From contig JAJEKV010000006.1 of the NCBI GenBank assembly GCA_021234155.1, positions 1,862,001 through 1,926,000 of the forward strand: a stretch of DNA of 64,000 nucleotides, in the 5' to 3' direction. Source of the DNA: Isoetes taiwanensis. Its lineage: Eukaryota > Streptophyta > Lycopodiopsida > Isoetales > Isoetaceae. The translations under genes and the position numbers were made by a program. Positions 1 through 11,745 of the stretch are shown one piece after another. The notes beneath the pieces are model-generated. The model did not search any database, had not been told where the DNA came from, and was given only the letters and a program-made list of their open reading frames with translations. Within the stretch, counting starts at the first letter, position 1. The number at the start of each line of letters is the position of its first letter.

Positions 1-1004
1 TGAAGAGATTGCCAGACATGAAACTTTTTTGCTCTCAGCTCCAAATGTTAGATATCTCTCCATTCAAATAGTTGATCCAGCAGTGCATTACTCTCATGCA
101 CTTCAGAGAAATAGAGAACCTGTAGCAAAGAAACACAAATGCTGATGCAAAACTGACATGCAAGAAGAAGCAAAGGCATTCTAAATTATTCAAATTTATG
201 TCCTGTTGTAGTCCTATGCAAGGAGTATAGAGCTCTTGCATTCTCTAATATACAGGATATTATGCACTTGCTGTTTTTTCTTTGTTCTTTTGGACACCAC
301 CTCCACTCTAAGCATACAATAACGGATCAAATAGGGCATAGGATAGCAAAGGAATTACATAATGAGGCTTATGTGCACAGTTTCAAACCTGAATAATTAC
401 GCAAGCAAATCAATATGATTGCACAATTCTAAACTGGCATTGGTGTTCCTTTGGGAGAAAGATCTATTCAATTTTGTGAAGCCTGCCATCAGCCTCAGTC
501 TAGCTCACATCCTAAGCCAAAAGCACCTGTGATGTTGCTCCTGTTTGGAGGAAAAGAGCAACGACCCTAACCTCCTAATCAACCGGTCCTCCAAATTTGC
601 AAACAAAGAAAGTAAGAGAAGAAACAGTTCACCTTTGATTCGGCACAGGATTCTCGAGCTGCGACTCGCATGACACAACAACGCCCGAAAGAAGAGAACT
701 TCCCGTCGATCCGAGATGAAGGCTCAAGAATTGCCCCATAGTGGAGGAATGCCGAGGTAGAAGCGAGACGAGAAGGATAGGAAGAGATACGAGAAAGATA
801 GGAAACGCCAGAAGGGATGCGCCAGAAAGGTCAACGTTGCCAAGGTAGAAGAGAACCGAGAACGATAAGAAACGCCAGGAAGGGATACGCCAGAAAGGTC
901 AGTCAAGAGAAACAAGAATGATAGGAAATGCCACGAAGGTCAACCCATGCAAGAGGAAGCCCCCTCCGCATGAGAGCATAGAACATAACCCAAACACAGC
1001 CGGG

Positions 1005-1300
1005 CTTAAGAGATGGATGGGGCTTTTCTATTCATCCCATCCCAGAGGGTAATTACAATAATGAGAGTGGGTAGCCGATATCGCAAGCTACCCAAAAACA
1101 AAAATACGTGGAATATCCAACCATAACACCGGACCCCAAAATACAAAAAATATATCATAGATGTTTGGTTAGTGTACCGCTTTAGGCTTATCGCCGGATT
1201 AAAAAACCTCGGCTTTTCGGTTTTCGAGGAAAACCCTAGCGATAAGTTTTCCTAGGCAGGGTTTAGACAACGCGGGCCGCTAAACTTCCCAAAACCCACG
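1005..1300 (-). repeat. LINE-type 3' UTR fragment
   Basis: Read on the minus strand, this stretch contains a hairpin-forming segment (CCTCGAAAACC followed by GAGGTTTTTTAATCC). The same kind of segment sits in the 3' UTRs of the LINE copies near 13790-13830 and 33905-33975. No coding sequence is attached. I infer a detached 3' end of the same non-LTR family. The outer limits are approximate. Confidence 0.35.
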
Positions 1301-1752
1301 CTCCAAAAGAAACCAACGTCGTGGCAACGCATGCAACCGCATAAGACCACAAAACACAATAGAGAAGAACAAAACCTCAAAAAAGCGAGGGTCGATTAGC
1401 GGCGTGCCACGCGAACAACATATATAAACAAAATACTTAAGGGAGGGAGGGAGGGAGAGCATAGAACATAACCTGAAACACTGCTGGGCGAAGAGAAAGC
1501 GCCGATGAGAAGCTGAAGGCGAATGCAGGAAGAAATAGCGATCCCCTAACCGGATGAGAGGCCCGAAATGCATGCAATGCATGCAGGCAACGCATGCAAC
1601 TCTTGCATGCTCGTCTGGCTCGAGAATCGCGATCCGTCGGATCGATCTGCATTCATGTAGAAAACATAACCCTGGACATGTAACTTGCAGTGCTATATTT
1701 GCATATATGAAAATGAACAATATATTTGTAAAGAGAAAACAAATCACCTGAA

Positions 1753-2130
1753 ACAGCTTCTTTATCTTCCTCTTTGTTACATAGGCAATGTCTCCATCTC
1801 TATCAGAAATGCGCATCTCAAGAACCTCTACATCAATATCAAAACTAAGAGGATCAAATCTCATCATCACATTCATGATCTAGAGCTTTGGAAAAAAAAT
1901 TTGGTCTAGAATGCAAGCTAATCCTAGACCCAGCAACTTCAATCAAAAGTAGATTAGACAAAGCAAGTCAGAACTACCAACCAAATGATAGACCTTTTGC
2001 AAATGGAAGAACCCGAAAGCACAAAAAACTCACTATATTTTGATATGAAATATGTGTATAAGGAACCCTTCGCAGTCCTCTTGCTCAATGGAAGCACGAT
2101 TTCCTTCAAGTTTCTAATACTGTCATGTCC
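1753..2130 (-). CDS. Possible exon pair of an unrecognised minus-strand gene
   Basis: Two short stretches look exon-like. The first (2130 to 2067) follows a pyrimidine-rich acceptor ending TTTTTCCAG, reads GHDSIRNLKEIVLPLSKRTAK and stops at a GT. The second (about 1876 to 1753) reads FDIDVEVLEMRISDRDGDIA then YVTKRKIKKLFQ and ends at CAG|GTGATT. I do not recognise either. The phases of the two pieces do not join directly, so an exon may be missing or the locus may be decayed. A truncated LINE lies immediately upstream, in what would be an intron. Confidence 0.22.
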
Positions 2131-2188
2131 CTGGAAAAATGTTTGAAAAACATAATAAGAAGGGATCATTTGGAATATAGCAATAGAA

Positions 2189-4974
2189 TAGAATAGAATA
2201 GAATACATTTATGTCCTTTGTGCCGTAAGGCCCCTGGACTTGTGTAGCATGGGCGAGCTCCCTACAAGGGTGCTACTAGCACATCACGCTGTTTTAATGT
2301 AGCCTTTTCTGAAGGCTGACTTTTTTCCTTTAATACCAGCACCCCGCTTTACCTCGGCTTCTTGGCCGTGCAGTGATACGTCGTTATCAATCAGCTTTTA
2401 GCTGAGCAATTTGTGTGAGGCTATATGACCCGTATTGTACAGATCATATTACAAGCCCTCTTTCACTGTGTACCTCTTTGTGTCTGGTCATCATTCTTTG
2501 GATCGCATCTGCCAGATCCCGTAACGATTCCGTCATCTTCATCATCCTGTGGATTGGTTCCCCCCACTTTATATTTCTATATTCGCCCCCACGATGTCCC
2601 CATAGATCGGGCAATCGTTAATCATATGGTTTTCATCCTCTATTCCCCCCGTCACATATTCGCATATCTGTCCTCCTTGTCTATCCCTCTCCATCGGCCT
2701 TTTCGATTCTTAGATCGTGGCTTCCCATCCTGAATCGACCGGTATGTCCCTTCATTTCTTCCCCAATATGTTATCCGTTTACACGGTGTCCCATCTGTTA
2801 GTGCGGATTAAAACTTGTGCGAGCCGGTCTGTCTTGGGTCTGTATGTCTCTGAGCCATGCTCTTGTCGCTATGTCGTCCCTCCTCATTCCCCTTTGCTCT
2901 TCTTCTATCGGGTTACTTTCGGGTTTAGTCCCATCTTCACGGTCCATGTTGCCACCTCTACGAACCATCCGGTGCCTTCAAGGATGTGTGATTTTGCTGA
3001 TTCGGTGATTGCAATCTTTGGGGGCGGCTTCCCTTGGATGTCTCGGTGTTGTCTACGGCGGTATCTTATGGTTCTCTCCCATGCTCTCACTTCCATCGGC
3101 CTTTTTGCCCTGTTTGAGGACCATGGTTGTCGATTTGGCGTGTTTGTCCTTACCACGAATTCACATGCGTGCCATTGTCTAAAAATTCCTTCTGCTTTTC
3201 CCGGTTTCTTTTCGTTAAGCTGGCCCCCATGCTTACGCTCCATTACAAACCGGGTGGTGGCTATCATTGCACTAAATAGGTAACATTTGATGTCCCAATC
3301 GGTTATTCGACTTACATTCTGAAGTTTTTCATGTTAAAGTAACTTCCTATAGCTGATTGGAATCGGCGTTAGCTCCTTTGGCCCACTTCCCTGTGCCATG
3401 TGCATCATAACCTAGATATCTCGTGATACATTTGCTTCCTCTATCTCCTTCTCTTTATATCCGAAAGGTTTATGCACGTTTCACGTGTCCAAAGATCACT
3501 ATCTTTGTTTTTGCTAGGTTCTTTGTTAGCCCTCGTATCTTCACAAAATTGTTCGAATTTTGAGCAAACAATGCATTCCTTTGTTTTTGTTGCCATCATA
3601 CTAAGATCGTCCCCAGATATAGCATTATTGGTACCTTAGTGTCTCTCCAAAGGTGGGGGCATACTTTCGTCCCCTTGCTGATCTGTTATGTATCCCCTGT
3701 AGTGCATCTATGTATATTCCAAAGCGAGTTGGGGATAGCGGGCATCCCCGCTTCACACACAGTGTCACATATTATAGGCTGTCCTTCCTGCTCCATCTTT
3801 GCATACACCTTTTGTGGTACGGTCTTTGCGATCGATCCTACCATGCTTCGGGGCTTGCATATCCATTAGTCTTTTTAGCGACTTCTCTCTCGGGATCAGT
3901 ATCGCTTTTCGAAATCTACAAAGCAGCAGATTATTTTTTCTTTCCATGCGCTTTGTTACGCTCTATTAGTATCCAGAAGGGTCGCGAGATGATCGTGGTT
4001 GAGTGCTGCAGTGCGAACCCGACTTGCCCTTGTGCTCTCACATTTCCTTCCTCGCCCATTTCTTTAGTTTGTTATCGGTACCTTTCCAAACCATTTTGCG
4101 AAAATCGAGCTTACCATTATCGTCCTATAGTTCCCTGGATCTTTTCTATTCCACGCCTTATGTAGGGGTATGACTCTGTTGTATGTCCATCCATGCGGGA
4201 GCCCTCAGATGTATGATGCCATTAAAATGTACATTACACATGCGCTAATTTACGTCTCGGCAGATTTCAGCAATTCCACGGTCGGTAGGTATAAATCTGG
4301 TGCTTTGTGATTAGCCATTTTGTTTAGGGCTAACATTACTTCCAACATATTGAAGCATGGTTTGTCAGGGTCATCTTTGTATTGGTATTAGTGCGAATTT
4401 CGCCCCTGTCTTATATAATTTGTCGGATATGTCTCCCATCCCTCGGTTCCAATGTCATCTTGTTAGTCCCTTGCTTTTACATTGCTACCCCTCCTTTGTT
4501 TTTGAATCCTTTCGGAATCTTGGGTTTTTTCGGCCGAGTTTTCCCATGTACCATTGGTCTTTGTAGCGAGGGTTATTGTATCTTTTCTTCTTTAGTAACC
4601 TTATGTATCTTTGCCTTCTCTTCTCGGTATGTCTCCCTCCCCTTATGCTTTCTTAATTTCCTCTTGTGTTCTCTGCACTCGTCATCATACCATACTGAAG
4701 CTCTGAATGCCCTGTTCTTCCTAATTTTGATCCTTCTCCCAAACACATCTGCTGCTACCCTTATCATTATGTCATTGAGGGTATTCCCATTATCAATTGC
4801 ATTGTGTTCCCCCCAGTCCCATTTTCCCATTTCATCCTTGATCATTTGGGTAAAGGTTTCTGTGTACCTTTCCTGGAATTGAATTCTTACCCTGTCTTTG
4901 TTATCCTTCTTTATTTCTGTGCCATCCTTTTGTGGCGTCTCATCCAATCTAAATGTTAGTTTGATCGGTCTATG
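2189..4974 (-). mobile_element. 5'-truncated LINE with pentanucleotide tail
   Basis: On the minus strand the element starts near 4985 in the last part of an APE-type endonuclease (HRPIKLTF, matching the SDHRPI...LTF end). It continues through a basic linker (WYDDECREHKRKLRK, about 4690-4650) and decayed reverse transcriptase. Around 3640-3480 a frame resembles the segment after the catalytic aspartates (GDDLSMMATK, then FCEDTRANKEPSKNK). A C-terminal cysteine/histidine motif follows near 2600-2650 (CEYVTGGIEDENHMINDCP). Frameshifts and stops are numerous. The 3' end carries a (TATTC)n tail at about 2189-2203. GCAATAGAA occurs on both flanks (2180-2188 and 4975-4983), a candidate target duplication, though the left copy overlaps tail-like sequence. 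Confidence 0.78.
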
Positions 4975-4984
4975 GCAATAGAAA

Positions 4985-6790
4985 ACAACTTTTACCTGGA
5001 AAACAGCAAGAGGAAAAAAATCTATTGAAAAAAATAGTTTTGGTTGTAGACAAATGGAACTGGATTTGGTGTGAATTTGTCTATGCACCTGAAAATAATA
5101 ACATGAAGAAACCCAAAATATCTAGAATAAATAAGATATTGGAAACAACAAAGATTCAGTGAGAACATGGTTTCATGCAGAGGTTTTTTAGTATCAAACA
5201 TGTTAAGCTCAAATAATATGTCATTTAATCAGGAATTTGACTTAGTTAGCACAAAATAAATGTCCCAGAATGCAGACTTACCTTAACCCATAAGAAAAGA
5301 TGCAGAAGCTAGAAGCTGGATGACTATTTCATTTCCAATACCCTTCGTAACTCCAAAACGGGATATGGAGAAGCTCCATCCAGTACCAGTACCAGAGAAG
5401 AAATGATAATAACTTCGCTAAACATGCTTGCTTTGGGATTTTCCTGAAATGGCATAGAATTCACGGGTAGGCCTTATGACTGCGGTGGATTTGGCCCTTT
5501 TTGAGTCACATAGAAATGTTTGTACCTCCAGATCTGCCCTCAAATCCTGTATTTCCAAGATATAATCAGTATTTATCTATCTAATAAAATGGCCCACGAA
5601 TCGTTACGGGGATCAGATCCCAATATCCAGTTTTGAATGGCATAACTATTTGATCCAGTCTTACTTTATATGGCAAAGAGAGCTTCAGCTGCAATAGAAG
5701 ATGCGTAAACAACCAAATTTGAGAACGAAATGAAAATAAAGGCTTATCTTCCCAAAACGCACTATTCGTGCAATTTTTCCATTCCCCTCAGCTCCTCGTC
5801 ACTATATCTCACAAGAGGGGGATTCCTCTCAGCTTCTCGTCACCATATCTCTCAAAAGCGGGATTATCCTGCAGCAAATATATCTCCAGAATATAGTGGA
5901 CTTCCCTCTTGCGCTACAAAAGCTTAGAAAGCTCGAAAATCTGCTGGATTGATTATGCCGGACCTCATTACCAGAAAAGAAAATGTAAAGTACTGTAGCT
6001 CAAAAACGCTCCTGCCCAGTATCAGGAAAATTCTCCCGCAAGGGGGAAAGGAAATCCGCAACAGCAGTAACAGAGAAAACGTCATAGAGATGAACTAACC
6101 CTCTTCTGCAGTTGAAGGTCTTCCGGCCGTCTATTGGCTTCACCCTTCTGCAAAACAATGCAAGTATTGGTAATTGGAAAAATCCGACCCAGCTAAACAC
6201 TCTGTCTCATTCTTACCATCTAATTTATTTAAGCCTTAGCTTGCCCAAATTCAGATTTGCTGTTTCAACCCAAAACCCAAATCGGGCCTGTGATAAAAAT
6301 CCAAAAAAAATCATCTCAGATCGGTGAAAAAAAACCGAGAAAAAATCATCCCTGATCTCTGATTCAATCCTAAACCATAAAAAACTACCACTGCGCGCTT
6401 CAATCCAAGCACCGGATCTTCCCTAGCACAAAAACCCAGCTCAATCCTGTGATCAGAACAAAAAACCCACATAAAATCAGCCTCGAACTAAAACCCAGCT
6501 GAGGATCCGAAGCTTCTACTCTACTCACCTCCAAAATCCGACCCTGAGCGCCAAAACCGTGAGACCTGAGCGCCAAAACTGAGACAGAGGAGGAGTCCAA
6601 GGAATTTTGTAGCAGCAAGCATGGGAAATTCAAACTGAATCTTCTAAAATTTCTGGCATTCAATTCCGCCAGCCCGGGTCCCGCGAGGGGGAACACAAAG
6701 TGGAAGGGAACGCCGCATGCGGCTAAGATGCGGCGTTCCCTTTGGCACGGAACCAACAACCTCTTAAAATAAAAAAGAAGATATTAGGAC
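4985..6790. other. No confident gene; weak exon-like segments
   Basis: I see no convincing complete gene. On the minus strand a 21-residue segment at about 5090-5030 (starting CIDKFTPNPVPFVYNQ) follows a good acceptor (ATTATTTTCAG), and an open stretch lies at about 5551-5430. These may belong to the same decayed gene as the exon-like pieces at 1753-2130. The block 6400-6760 contains an open minus-strand frame without recognisable domains and could be 5' leader sequence. Confidence 0.2.
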
Positions 6791-6849
6791 AATCCTCTAG
6801 AGAAGCTTGGTGTAAAAGTGCATGTATTCATGTTCAACTAGCCTATGGG

Positions 6850-7910
6850 TACCTCGATTCATGGACATATTTTAGTAAATAAGTATTAGGGTTAATATTT
6901 AGTCAACGCTCTTACGAAATCGAACATTGACATCAATTAGATAAATCTAACAAATGCATGTTAAACGAACATGAATATTACGTATAGCATGTTACTATTA
7001 TCCAGCTTAGTAGGCTTGCTTTTTTTAGAGTACAAGGTTTTTGGATTGTGAGCCTTTCCATGACACGTAAGCAAATTTTGATGTGGCATTTTCTATGAAA
7101 TTAAACATCTAATTTTCAAATTAGATCGTCATAAATTAGATAAGCCCCATAGAAATTCCTTGCATTGGTTCATTAGAGTTTGATGATTGCAGCACAAAGA
7201 GCTTTTTTGTTACAAACGAGGAAACAATTTCAAGTTCTCGTTCAAGATAGGGCTATAATCAGATGAGTGCTTTTATCTTAAAGAAAGATTTCAATTCAAG
7301 ATAAAGGTATATTTGTGTTTATGCTAGTTTTAGCGTTCAGAGCACCAGGCTTGGGACATCATCTCAATTATTCGATATCAATTGTTGGTTAAGTTGTGTC
7401 TTCAAAGTCCGGTGCTTAGCAGGTTGTGCTTCATAATAACAAGTGATTGCACTTTTTTGAGACCAAGCCAGGGTGGATTGCATATGCCAAGAAAGGGCTT
7501 CTAGAATAATCTCTTTAGTTTTTCTACACGATGCCTAGTAAGAATAGAATAGAATAGAATAGAATAGAATAGAATAGAATAGAATAGAATAGAATAGAAT
7601 AGAATAGAATAGAATAGAATAAAATAGAATAGGACCCAGACAATGGGCTAGTACAACCATTACTATTAGGATTAAAAAATCACAACTATCCTAGTTTTTG
7701 CTCGTAATGATAGCTTAATCAGTGTATGGAATCTTTCTCAGAGAGATGAGGTCTTATAGAATATGAATATGGCCTTTTGGATAAATCCATGGACCTATTT
7801 ATAGAAATGCCTAACTCTAACTTGATTACATGGAATACTATTGTTGTGGCTAAGCAGAGGCTGCTTTTAGCTTTTCAGTTAATGCCAAGAAACAACGTTG
7901 ACATATTTTA
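6850..7910 (+). repeat. Copy A of a large inverted duplication
   Basis: By eye, 6855-7025 matches the reverse complement of 15485-15700, 7025-7215 matches that of 14620-14830, and 7225-7910 matches that of 10660-11270. The copies differ by many substitutions and small indels, so the duplication is old. Copy A also holds a short LINE tail (7541-7670) that copy B lacks. The right-hand part carries a PPR remnant in both copies. Confidence 0.7.
7541..7670 (-). repeat. (AGAAT)n array, tail of a very short LINE insertion
   Basis: A pure AGAAT pentanucleotide array of roughly 90 bp is followed on the right by AGGACCCAGACAATGGGC. Read on the minus strand this is a GGGTCC-containing LINE 3' end followed by a (TATTC)n tail, as in the copy ending at 34040. 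The block is absent from the inverted copy B, where the equivalent sequence (about 10880-10925) is continuous. I infer an extremely 5'-truncated insertion. Confidence 0.55.
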
Positions 7911-7911
7911 G
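7800..7911 (+). pseudogene. PPR gene remnant in duplication copy A
   Basis: One open frame reads EMPNSNLITWNTIVVA and then continues to a stop. The 'MP...N.ITWN.IV' core is the characteristic start of a PLS-type pentatricopeptide repeat (RNA-binding helical repeats of organelle RNA processing factors). Only about one repeat is recognisable. The same piece occurs inverted at 10690-10835, so it was already inside the sequence when that was duplicated. Confidence 0.5.
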
Positions 7912-8908
7912 GTGAATCATTAAAGGGCAGGGTTTTTTCCCTTGCCGTTGTATGTACATGAGGAAACTCAGGCCTCGCCCTTTGATTTCCCTCTATCTAC
8001 CTGGCTGCCAGTTTAGAGATATTGATTGGCAAACTCCTAGTCAGTCCCTTGGAGTCGAGCAGTCTCTGACTCACTCTCTCTCTCTCTCTATGCTAACGTC
8101 ATGATTTTGAATCATGCTATTGATTTCTATGTTTATCTCATTTTATCACATAAAAGTATAATACATCTCCTCCTCCTCTAGTATTCTTATTCTTATTCTA
8201 GAGAAACTTGTATTACCCAGAAAGCATATATGATTTGAAAAGTGCATGTGTTCATACTCCCCTCATTATATCACCTATTATGATAATATATCCCCTCCTC
8301 TTCTAGAGAAACTTGGTGTAAAAGTGCATGTGTTAATATTTATATGTTATTCATGAACTTGCCAATGTTTTTTGAATTTTTAGTTTTTGTCCCACGCAAA
8401 AAAAAAAAAAAAAAAAAAAAAACATCTCCCATTATGTTTGCAAATGCTTTCTACGAGTGTTTTTGTTGGGAAAAAAAAAGGGATTTTTGTGCCTAGCAAA
8501 CCATTGTGAGACCATTTCGTGGTAAAAAAATACGGGATTTTTTTTGTGCACGACCTTTTTATTTTTATGGGTGACCTTTTTTGTGTGTGGCTTTTTATTT
8601 TTGGCTATGACGGATCTCTTCAAGCAATTAAGCGGATTGTTCGGTCCTTTTTTGCCCTTTCTTTTTCCTAGTCCACAGTGCCGAATTATATCTTATATCA
8701 GAAGAATTCCGAGGGCCGAACAATTCCCATGTTTGGCTATCTAGAAACCTATTTAGCAAGACAATATAAGGAGCTAGGTTTGCAGAACTCGGATGGACCC
8801 TCAATTTACTATTGAGCATGATGAAGCCATTCCATTCCTTAGGTAGATCAGTCAATCTATCTATTCAGGGTCATGGCCAGTGCTAGATCTCGGTCAACCA
8901 AGATCATT
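7911..8908. other. Non-coding and low-complexity stretch
   Basis: No gene is visible. The stretch holds a CT-rich run near 8070-8090, an A-run at about 8398-8422, and an A/T-rich segment at about 8436-8510 that has a relative at 21195-21275. Between 8628 and 8855 the minus strand has a 75-codon open frame. It directly follows the primer-binding site of the LTR at 8922 and could be the start of a retrotransposon leader or gag, but shows no recognisable motif. Confidence 0.4.
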
Positions 8909-8921
8909 GCTCTAATACCAT

Positions 8922-10141
8922 TGTGACGATCCCAACAAAGTATATAACGCCCCGTCGTATACCTCACAGGAAATCCCCCATCCAGTAACATCGGCTGCAT
9001 GGGCCCTTCGTATGTCCCATTCCTAGGATGGCCAGAGCCCGGGAAGGGGACACGAAGGTGTCTTGCACGCCCGTCTCCTATGGGCTCCTATAATAGTGGA
9101 AGCATACATACAACATCAGCACTAGCAATACAATACAATGCAATACAATACAATACAGTCGGCTACCTCGAAGGGTAGTGCCATCCATTCAACAATAGAT
9201 TCATCATCGATATCAATACATCATCATCATGTGAGCTCCCTACCCAGGCTCAGACTCGTGGGGGAAAGTAGATTGGTATTTGGGGTCTCAAGATAAGCAG
9301 ACTGAGATATAACAATAATTGGGCTGGCAATAGACAATGGCTAGAGTTGACCATTCCATCCATCCCTCCTGTGAATACTTTGCAGATGGGCTAAATCAAG
9401 CTCTGTCATGACCGTAACCTGCCAGAGACGTAACCTCTTAACCCTACGAGGCTACTTCGGGTTGCGTTTCCCTTAATGGCTCGATGGGCTGCGAGAGGAG
9501 CGTGGCGACACATGTTCTTACCCGACTGAACTCCTCAAAACAAGAGCCCAGTTAACGCCTGCAACTCCTGAGGGTCAAGGCGACACCATCAATCAGAACT
9601 TGGTCCTCTCGAAATGACTGTCTATAAACCTAGCCCGCTCCAGGTCCTCAGTAGCCACGCTCAACAAGGACCCCTCTCTATCTCGCCAATGACTCCATTA
9701 TGTGGTGATTAGTCACTCCATAGCCTCCATAGCCTGGTGGGCTCTATGCACAGGCCATATACGATAGGAACTAAAGGGCCTAAGCTAGAAGTATCATCTC
9801 GACAATGCTATTAGATCTCTATCCCCCTTCCCAATACAAGAAGAGCAAACATGATCAACCAACATCATATATTCATATAATATGGTAATAAATGAGAATA
9901 ACATCTAATTCTAATCACATGCATCTAACTTGCAGTTAGGGTTCATTGATTAGAGTTCAAGATCCAAACTCAGGACTCTAGGAGGGCTCTACTAGAGATA
10001 TGAGATACTAATTAATCTAGAATCCTAAATTCCAGATGATCTACTAAGGAAACTACTCCAAATACCTACTCCGAAGGAACTTTCACTGCCTCGGCCCCCG
10101 GCTCTGCAAGTGGTTGAAGCGACTTACGCTCCCCTGTCACA
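8922..10141 (-). mobile_element. LTR of a minus-strand LTR retrotransposon, with primer-binding site
   Basis: On the minus strand a 1.2 kb unit starts TGTGACAGGGG at 10141 and ends GGGATCGTCACA at 8922, with the inverted termini TGTGAC/GTCACA. One base later comes TGGTATTAGAGC (8920-8909), one mismatch from the plant initiator-Met primer-binding site TGGTATCAGAGC. This places it as the 5' LTR of an element running leftward. I find no pol domains or second LTR, so the element is truncated or decayed. A (CAATA)n-like patch lies at 9126-9158. Confidence 0.6.
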
Positions 10142-10659
10142 TACTGGATTTTTTTGGGGCTGCTGGGCTATCTTAGACAATTCTCAAAACAGAGTTTCGC
10201 CTTGGAAACGTGGTTCCAAGATTGTAGGATCCAGAAAAGTATTCTAGGGTTAGGCCATAAATAGGTTAGTGTTGCCATGTCATGCCACGTGGTTCCATTA
10301 AGGTGCGTCCGTGTGGCGGGCGACTAATAGGATCTGGCCATATGGAAGTGGTTCCATCATAAGGTTGGCAATGTTATATAGATAACTTTAGCCATGCTCC
10401 CCTACCCACAACAAAGTATACAAGCCTACTAAGATAGATGTGTATGGTGATGTGGCCTAAAATATGCATCTTATACTGTATATTTTAGTGGAACGATACA
10501 TCCTTGCTGAGAAAATCGTATTCCAAGATATCTCATTGCGTTCACCCATATTGGTCGCCCTTTACTTGAAACTTTTAGTTACAAGCGTGCATAAAACCAC
10601 ATTCCTGCAAGGCAGAATTGACAGCCTTTCCTTGAGCTATCCTTGTTTAATATACCCTA

Positions 10660-11275
10660 AAACCATTGTAGTATAATGAAGAATATTTTCTCTTTGCATT
10701 AACTGGAAAAGCTGAAAAGCAGCATCTGCTTACCATATGTAATAAAGCTACAGCTACATTATTGCATGAAATCAAGTTAGAGTTAGGCATTTTCATAAAT
10801 AGGAATTTATACAAAAGGCTATGATCATATTCCATTAGACCTCATCTCCCTAAAAAGGTTCCACACATTGATTAAGCTATCCATTATGAACATAAACTGG
10901 GATAGTTGTGGCTCAAGGTACTTCATCCTTACTAGGCATCTACTGGAAAAACTAGAGAGATTCTTGCCTTTTCTTGGCATATGCAGTCCACTCTGGCTTG
11001 GTCTCAGAAAGCGCAACCACCTGTTCTTATGGAGTGTGACGTGCTAAGCATTGGGAGTTTGAAGGCACAACTTAACCAACCGTCATTATTCAAGTATTCA
11101 CACAATTCTTCCAGGTCCAAGATGCCAATAGCAAATAATTGAGATGATGTCCCAAGCCTGGTGTTCCAAATAGTAAAACCAACATAAGCACGAATATAGT
11201 TTTATCTCGAATTGAAATCTTGCTTCAAGACAAAAACACTCATCTGATTATAGTCTTATCTTGAATAGAAACTTA
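10660..11275 (-). repeat. Copy B, first piece of the inverted duplication, with PPR remnant
   Basis: This is the reverse complement of about 7225-7910. It includes on the minus strand (about 10835-10690) the frame MKMPNSNLISCNN, the degraded PPR repeat start also seen in copy A. At about 11270-11283 the match to copy A breaks off inside ACTTAAACTTGTTT. It resumes after about 3.3 kb at the near-identical ACTTGAACTTGTTT (14607-14620). Confidence 0.65.
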
Positions 11276-11745
11276 AACTTGTTTGGCAGGACCTTAAACC
11301 CTCACATCCGAGGTCGCAGTTTCAAACCTGGCCAATATCAGTTTAGTAATGGGGATCTTAAAAATCCATTGTGTCGAGGTCATGGATTTAGAAATGCGAT
11401 CAATTGGTGCGTGGTAGAGACTTTAAACCCGCCATATATACTCGATTATCACATGCAAAGCAGCTCCTAGCATATCGCGCCTAGGTAGCGGATTGGCTTC
11501 TAGATAGTGGATTGGCTTCTATGTGAATATCTAGCATTATAACAGGGGTTTTTTTCTGTGATTTTACACGCTTTTTGGCATGGTTTTCATATGATTTCAT
11601 GGGCGTATTGCATGAGGCATACTAATCAGTATATCTAGAGTGCATTCCGCATTTTATTGTCTAAATTCCATATCACCAATGGTTTACCCCCTTTTATTTT
11701 TATTCCTCTATTTATTTTTAATAAGCCATACATGCAAGCATCGAG

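Noticed and set aside
1280-1876. A single 198-codon minus-strand protein
   Set aside because: Only its first 40 codons look exon-like. After CAG|GTGATT the sequence becomes intron-like and then LINE-related, so the full-length frame is not credible.
11290-11470. A tRNA-like segment (GGTCGCAGTTTCAAACCTGG)
   Set aside because: It resembles a B box, but no A box at the right spacing and no stem pairing were found.
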